From the NCBI GenBank assembly GCA_021799275.1, contig JAJZAT010000007.1, forward strand, positions 35,949 through 99,948: DNA of 64,000 nucleotides, written 5' to 3'. Both the position numbers and the translations under genes were made by a program. Origin of the DNA: Bacillota bacterium (GTDB lineage: Bacteria > Bacillota > Sulfobacillia > JAJZYS01 > JAJYTV01). The first letter of the stretch is position 1. Each line of letters opens with the position of its first letter. The notes under the pieces are model-generated. The model was not told where the DNA came from. It made no database searches and was given only the letters and a program-made list of their open reading frames with translations. Below are positions 61,363 to 64,000 of the stretch, piece by piece.

Positions 61363-62769
61363 ATGCTCGACTATCCCTCGCCGGTGCGCGCGCCCGACTT
61401 CCCCCAGGATCTCGACTGGCCGGGCGGGCAGCCCGTTCGTCTCGCCGATCTGCGCGGCAAAGCGGTTCTCCTCGACTTCTGGACGTACGGCTGAATCAAC
61501 TGCCACCACATCCTGCCGCAGTTGCGGCGGGCCGAGGCAGAGTTCGCAGAAGCGCTCGCCGTGATCGGCGTCCACGCCGGCAAGTTCACGCGCGAGCGGC
61601 AGAGCGCCGCGATCCTCGACGCCATGCGGCGCGAGGACATCCGGCATCCCGTCGTCAACGACGGCGACTATCGTGTCTGGGACAGCTACGGCGTCCGGGC
61701 GTGGCCGACGCTGATCCTGATCGACGCCTCGGGGCGGATCGTCGCCCGCCAGGAGGGCGAAGGACCGTACGCCGAACTGCGGCTGAGGATCGAGCGCGAA
61801 ATCGCCGGCGCCACGCAAAAGGGCGGCTTTGCGCCCACTCCCGTCCCAACCGTGGTCCCGCAGGAGGCACCGGGTCTGCTCAGGTACCCGGGCGGGCTCA
61901 GCGCGGCTCCAGATGGGACGCTTTACATCGCGGACAGCGGCCACCACCGCGTCCTCCGCTGGCGACAGGGCACGGGTGTGACCGGCGTCTGGGGCGACGG
62001 CTCGCCGGGCCTCAGGGACGGCCGGGCCGAGGAGGCGCGTCTTCGGGATCCGCACGGGCTCGCACTGGTCGGGGATACGCTCTGGATCGCGGACAGCGGC
62101 AACCACGCGTTGCGGCAGGTGGATCTGCGCAGCGGCCGCATGCGCACGGCCTGGCGTCCCGCGCAGGTCGAAGAGGCGCCGCTCGGCCCGGGCGCCCTGC
62201 GATCGCCCTGGGCCCTCGCGACGGACGGCGACCGTCTCTTCATCGCGGTGGCCGGAAGCCACCAGATCTGGCTTCTCGACCTCCCCAGGGGCAGTTTGGC
62301 ACCGTTCGCGGGCAGCGGCTACGAGGCCCTCTACGATGCGGATCTGTCGCGCGCCCGTCTGGCACAGCCGATGGCGCTCGCCGTGGGGCAGGGGCGCCTC
62401 CTGGTCGCCGACGCCGAATCGAGCGCCGTGCGGACCCTGCCGCTCGAAGCGCCAGGGCGCGTCGCGACGCTCGTAGGAAAAGGTCTGTTCGACTTCGGCG
62501 ACCGCCAGGGCAGCTTCGCCGAGACCCTGCTGCAGCACCCCCAAGGCATCGCCTGCATCGGCGGTGCCCTCTACGTGGCCGACACCTACAACGACCAGAT
62601 CGTGCGCCTTGACCTCACGCGCGGCGAAAGCTCCGCAGTCCTTGGTGGCCTGCGCGAGCCTTCTGCCATCGCCAGTCTCGGCGGCGAACTCTTCATTGCG
62701 GATACCGGCCATCACCAAGTCCTGCGCTGGGTCCCGGGAAGCCCTCGGGCCGCCATGGTCCTCGGGTGA
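61363..62769 (+). CDS. Selenocysteine-containing thioredoxin-like/NHL-repeat protein (in-frame TGA at 61492-61494)
   Basis: This 469-codon gene starts at an ATG with GGGAGG ten bases upstream. The thioredoxin-like domain (residues 1-150) reads LLDFWTYG-[TGA][15 protein letters not shown]2-type relatives have FWTYCCINC there, so the TGA stands at the first Cys of the CxxC (Sec44, UINC). The fold continues with the cis-Pro segment [11 protein letters not shown]. Six NHL repeats (residues 165-460; each with a [17 protein letters not shown] strand) make a beta-propeller. No signal peptide. A hairpin 25 bases after the TGA fits a bacterial SECIS. Likely a thiol-redox or peroxide-related enzyme. 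Confidence 0.88.
61492..61528 (+). promoter_or_regulatory. Recoded UGA and candidate SECIS hairpin
   Basis: After the TGA (61492-61494), GCCGC (61515-61519) pairs with GCGGC (61524-61528) around loop AGTT, with a G in the first two loop bases and 25 bases from the UGA. A competing pairing CAACTGC (61497-61503) with GCAGTTG (61518-61524) is also possible. Confidence 0.6.
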
Positions 62770-62770
62770 A

Positions 62771-62804
62771 GAACGAGGGGCGCCGCTTTCGGCGCCCCTC
62801 GTTC
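62771..62804. terminator. Bidirectional hairpin between converging genes
   Basis: GAACGAGGGGCGCC (62771-62784) pairs perfectly with GGCGCCCCTCGTTC (62791-62804) around GCTTTC. No T-tract. Confidence 0.75.
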
Positions 62805-63474
62805 AGACCCGTTCGATCGTCTCGTTCTGATGATGCCGTGCCCACCAGGCCGCCGCGGCGACCCGGTTCTTCGCATTGATCTTCTTGAGGATGTTGGAGA
62901 CGCGGTGTTTGACCACCTTGTCGTCCAGATGCAGGGCATTGCCGATCTGACGGTTCGTCTCGCCACGGACGATGCGCTCCAGCACTTCGAACTCGTCGAC
63001 CGAAAGCGGCGCGAACGGGCTCTTGTCGCCGAGCGAGCGTGCCCTGAGCCGACCCGCGATGACGGCGGCCATGTGGGGATCGACGGGCGATCCGCCTTCA
63101 TGGACCGTGTGGATGGCCTCGTGCAGCTCCGAGGGCGAGACGTCCTCGAACAGGTAGCCGGCAGCGCCGTCCATGATCAGATCGAGAATGGTCTCCTCGT
63201 CCGAGCGCGCGGTCAGGATGATGACCTGACAGCCATATCCTTGCGCGTGCAGTTCCTGGCAGGTGCGCAGATCGATGCGACTGGGGTCGCGCACATCCAC
63301 GATGGCCACGTCGGGTCTCACGTCGCGCGCCATGTTCGTGGCCTCGGCCACGTTCGACGCCTCCGCGACGATCGAGACTCCCGGGTCTGCGTCCAGCATG
63401 GCCCGCAACCCCGACCGCAGCACGGTCGAGTCGGCGACAGTGAGTACCCGAATGGGTCCTAGTGCAGTCGGCAC
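62803..63474 (-). CDS. NarL-like regulator with atypical receiver domain
   Basis: The GTG at 63474 follows GGGAGG by about nine bases, giving 223 residues. The receiver keeps the phosphoacceptor-position Asp (VAIVDVRD) but the acidic pair is reduced (VADST) and the switch Lys is replaced by Glu (GYLFEDVSP). The C-terminal LuxR helix-turn-helix (LSVDEFEVLERIVRGETNRQIGNAL) is intact apart from mild changes. No kinase gene adjoins. It may act without phosphorylation, or answer to a ligand or protein instead. Confidence 0.9.
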   Translation of the reverse strand: MPTALGPIRVLTVADSTVLRSGLRAMLDADPGVSIVAEASNVAEATNMARDVRPDVAIVDVRDPSRIDLRTCQELHAQGYGCQVIILTARSDEETILDLIMDGAAGYLFEDVSPSELHEAIHTVHEGGSPVDPHMAAVIAGRLRARSLGDKSPFAPLSVDEFEVLERIVRGETNRQIGNALHLDDKVVKHRVSNILKKINAKNRVAAAAWWARHHQNETIERV

Positions 63475-64000
63475 GGTGTTCGACCTCCCACTGGCGCGGT
63501 TCACCAGCCGCGCCAAGCTCCAAGGCCGCACTGAAGGGAACCCTCGGTGGTCCTCCACGTCGGAGCCTTCCGGGCGCATAAGACCTTGCGCGTCCTCAGC
63601 CGCGTGTCCCCGCTGAGATCCGGGTCGGTCGGAAGGCCTTCGCCATCCCACCGTCCCACCGCTCCTGTGCCTGCACTGCGGGGCGGAACCACCGCGCCTG
63701 TCTTCGTCGGAGGAGCTTGCGCTCCGCTTCACGAGCGAAGGCCCAGTCGTCGTGTCTGCCGCCCGAAGCGCACGCCGCTTGGTCTCCCACCCTGCGGCCA
63801 CTATCGGAGACGGATCGCCATGCTGAGGCGACCTTCTCCGCATACTCATTGACGCGCCGAACGCGCCAGCCGCGCAATCACCGAGCCTTTTTCGCTGAGG
63901 CAGTTTGGCGGCCCGAACGAGTGGTCGCGGACGGGCCAGGGAGGCGCCCGGCCGCGTTTGCGACGGACGGGAAGAGGGTTTTCGGGCGGAGGTGCTACGA
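63475..64000. other. Region upstream of the NarL-like regulator, to the window end
   Basis: No gene I can support in about 525 bases. A small palindrome TGGCGCGG (63492-63499) with CCGCGCCA (63508-63515) lies near the regulator's start. GGAGGTG at 63988-63994 looks like a ribosome site for a rightward gene starting just beyond the window. Confidence 0.4.

Noticed and set aside
63547..63877. Short open frames near the right edge on both strands
   Set aside because: No start context, no domain and Arg/Pro-rich shadow-type composition.
1..64000. rRNA, tRNA, CRISPR arrays, insertion sequences
   Set aside because: No direct-repeat arrays, transposase motifs or clear cloverleaf with TTCGA arm were recognised by eye; a covariance-model scan would be decisive for tRNAs.

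Overview
This is a G+C-rich bacterial chromosome segment with about 55 protein-coding genes and no rRNA, tRNA, CRISPR array or insertion sequence that I can recognise. Strong AGGAGG-type ribosome binding sites, frequent TTG starts, sigma-A-like promoters and the hemE-hemH-hemY order of the coproporphyrin-dependent haem route point to a high-G+C Gram-positive, most likely a Bacillota lineage of the Symbiobacterium/Sulfobacillus/Thermaerobacter type. A secreted S53 (sedolisin) protease and many exported proteins fit an acidic or hot habitat. This placement is inference; no marker gene here fixes the taxon.

Layout. 1-5.4 kb: a NarL-type two-component pair, cut by the left edge, faces a translationally coupled sugar operon (PIG-L deacetylase, GH4 glycosidase, BadF-type kinase), with a GNAT gene diverging from it. 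5.5-12.1 kb: accessory proteins (a Pro/Ala/Glu repeat protein, a Cys-rich protein, a CAP-domain exoprotein, a GT2-TPR protein, a lipoprotein). 12.4-26.5 kb: the most unusual block. Two paralogous 12-helix membrane proteins with six shared histidines flank two copies of a two-gene operon for exported proteins. All four units carry an upstream TGTGC-N6-TCACA-type site, suggesting one CRP/FNR-family regulon. Among them lie apbE, a selenocysteine-type PDO/glutaredoxin gene with an in-frame TGA in place of the first Cys of CxxC, a DUF2892 protein and an NCS1 permease.

26.5-47 kb: mostly housekeeping and carbon metabolism. It holds a DUF1670 protein, an IclR regulator facing a glutaryl-CoA-dehydrogenase-like gene, leuS, a YceI/HxlR divergent pair with overlapping promoters, a CPBP protease, aconitase, two MFS transporters, a UspA protein, a YerA-type adenine deaminase, a CehA-type PHP hydrolase and a GH38 alpha-mannosidase. 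46.7-53 kb: small proteins (TusA-like, SEC-C, RRM), a cell-wall amidase, a CofE-like ligase, a GT2, a CPA1 antiporter, an MFS remnant and a diiron protein.

53-64 kb: the S53 protease, then a six-gene leftward operon hemE-hemH-hemY-deoC-pdp-cdd joined by tiny gaps or overlaps. A second selenocysteine gene follows (thioredoxin domain plus NHL propeller, TGA again at the first redox Cys), and finally a NarL-like regulator with a degenerate receiver.

The main discoveries are the two UGA-recoded redox proteins, each with a plausible bacterial SECIS hairpin, and the duplicated exported operon linked to the histidine-rich membrane proteins by a shared operator.
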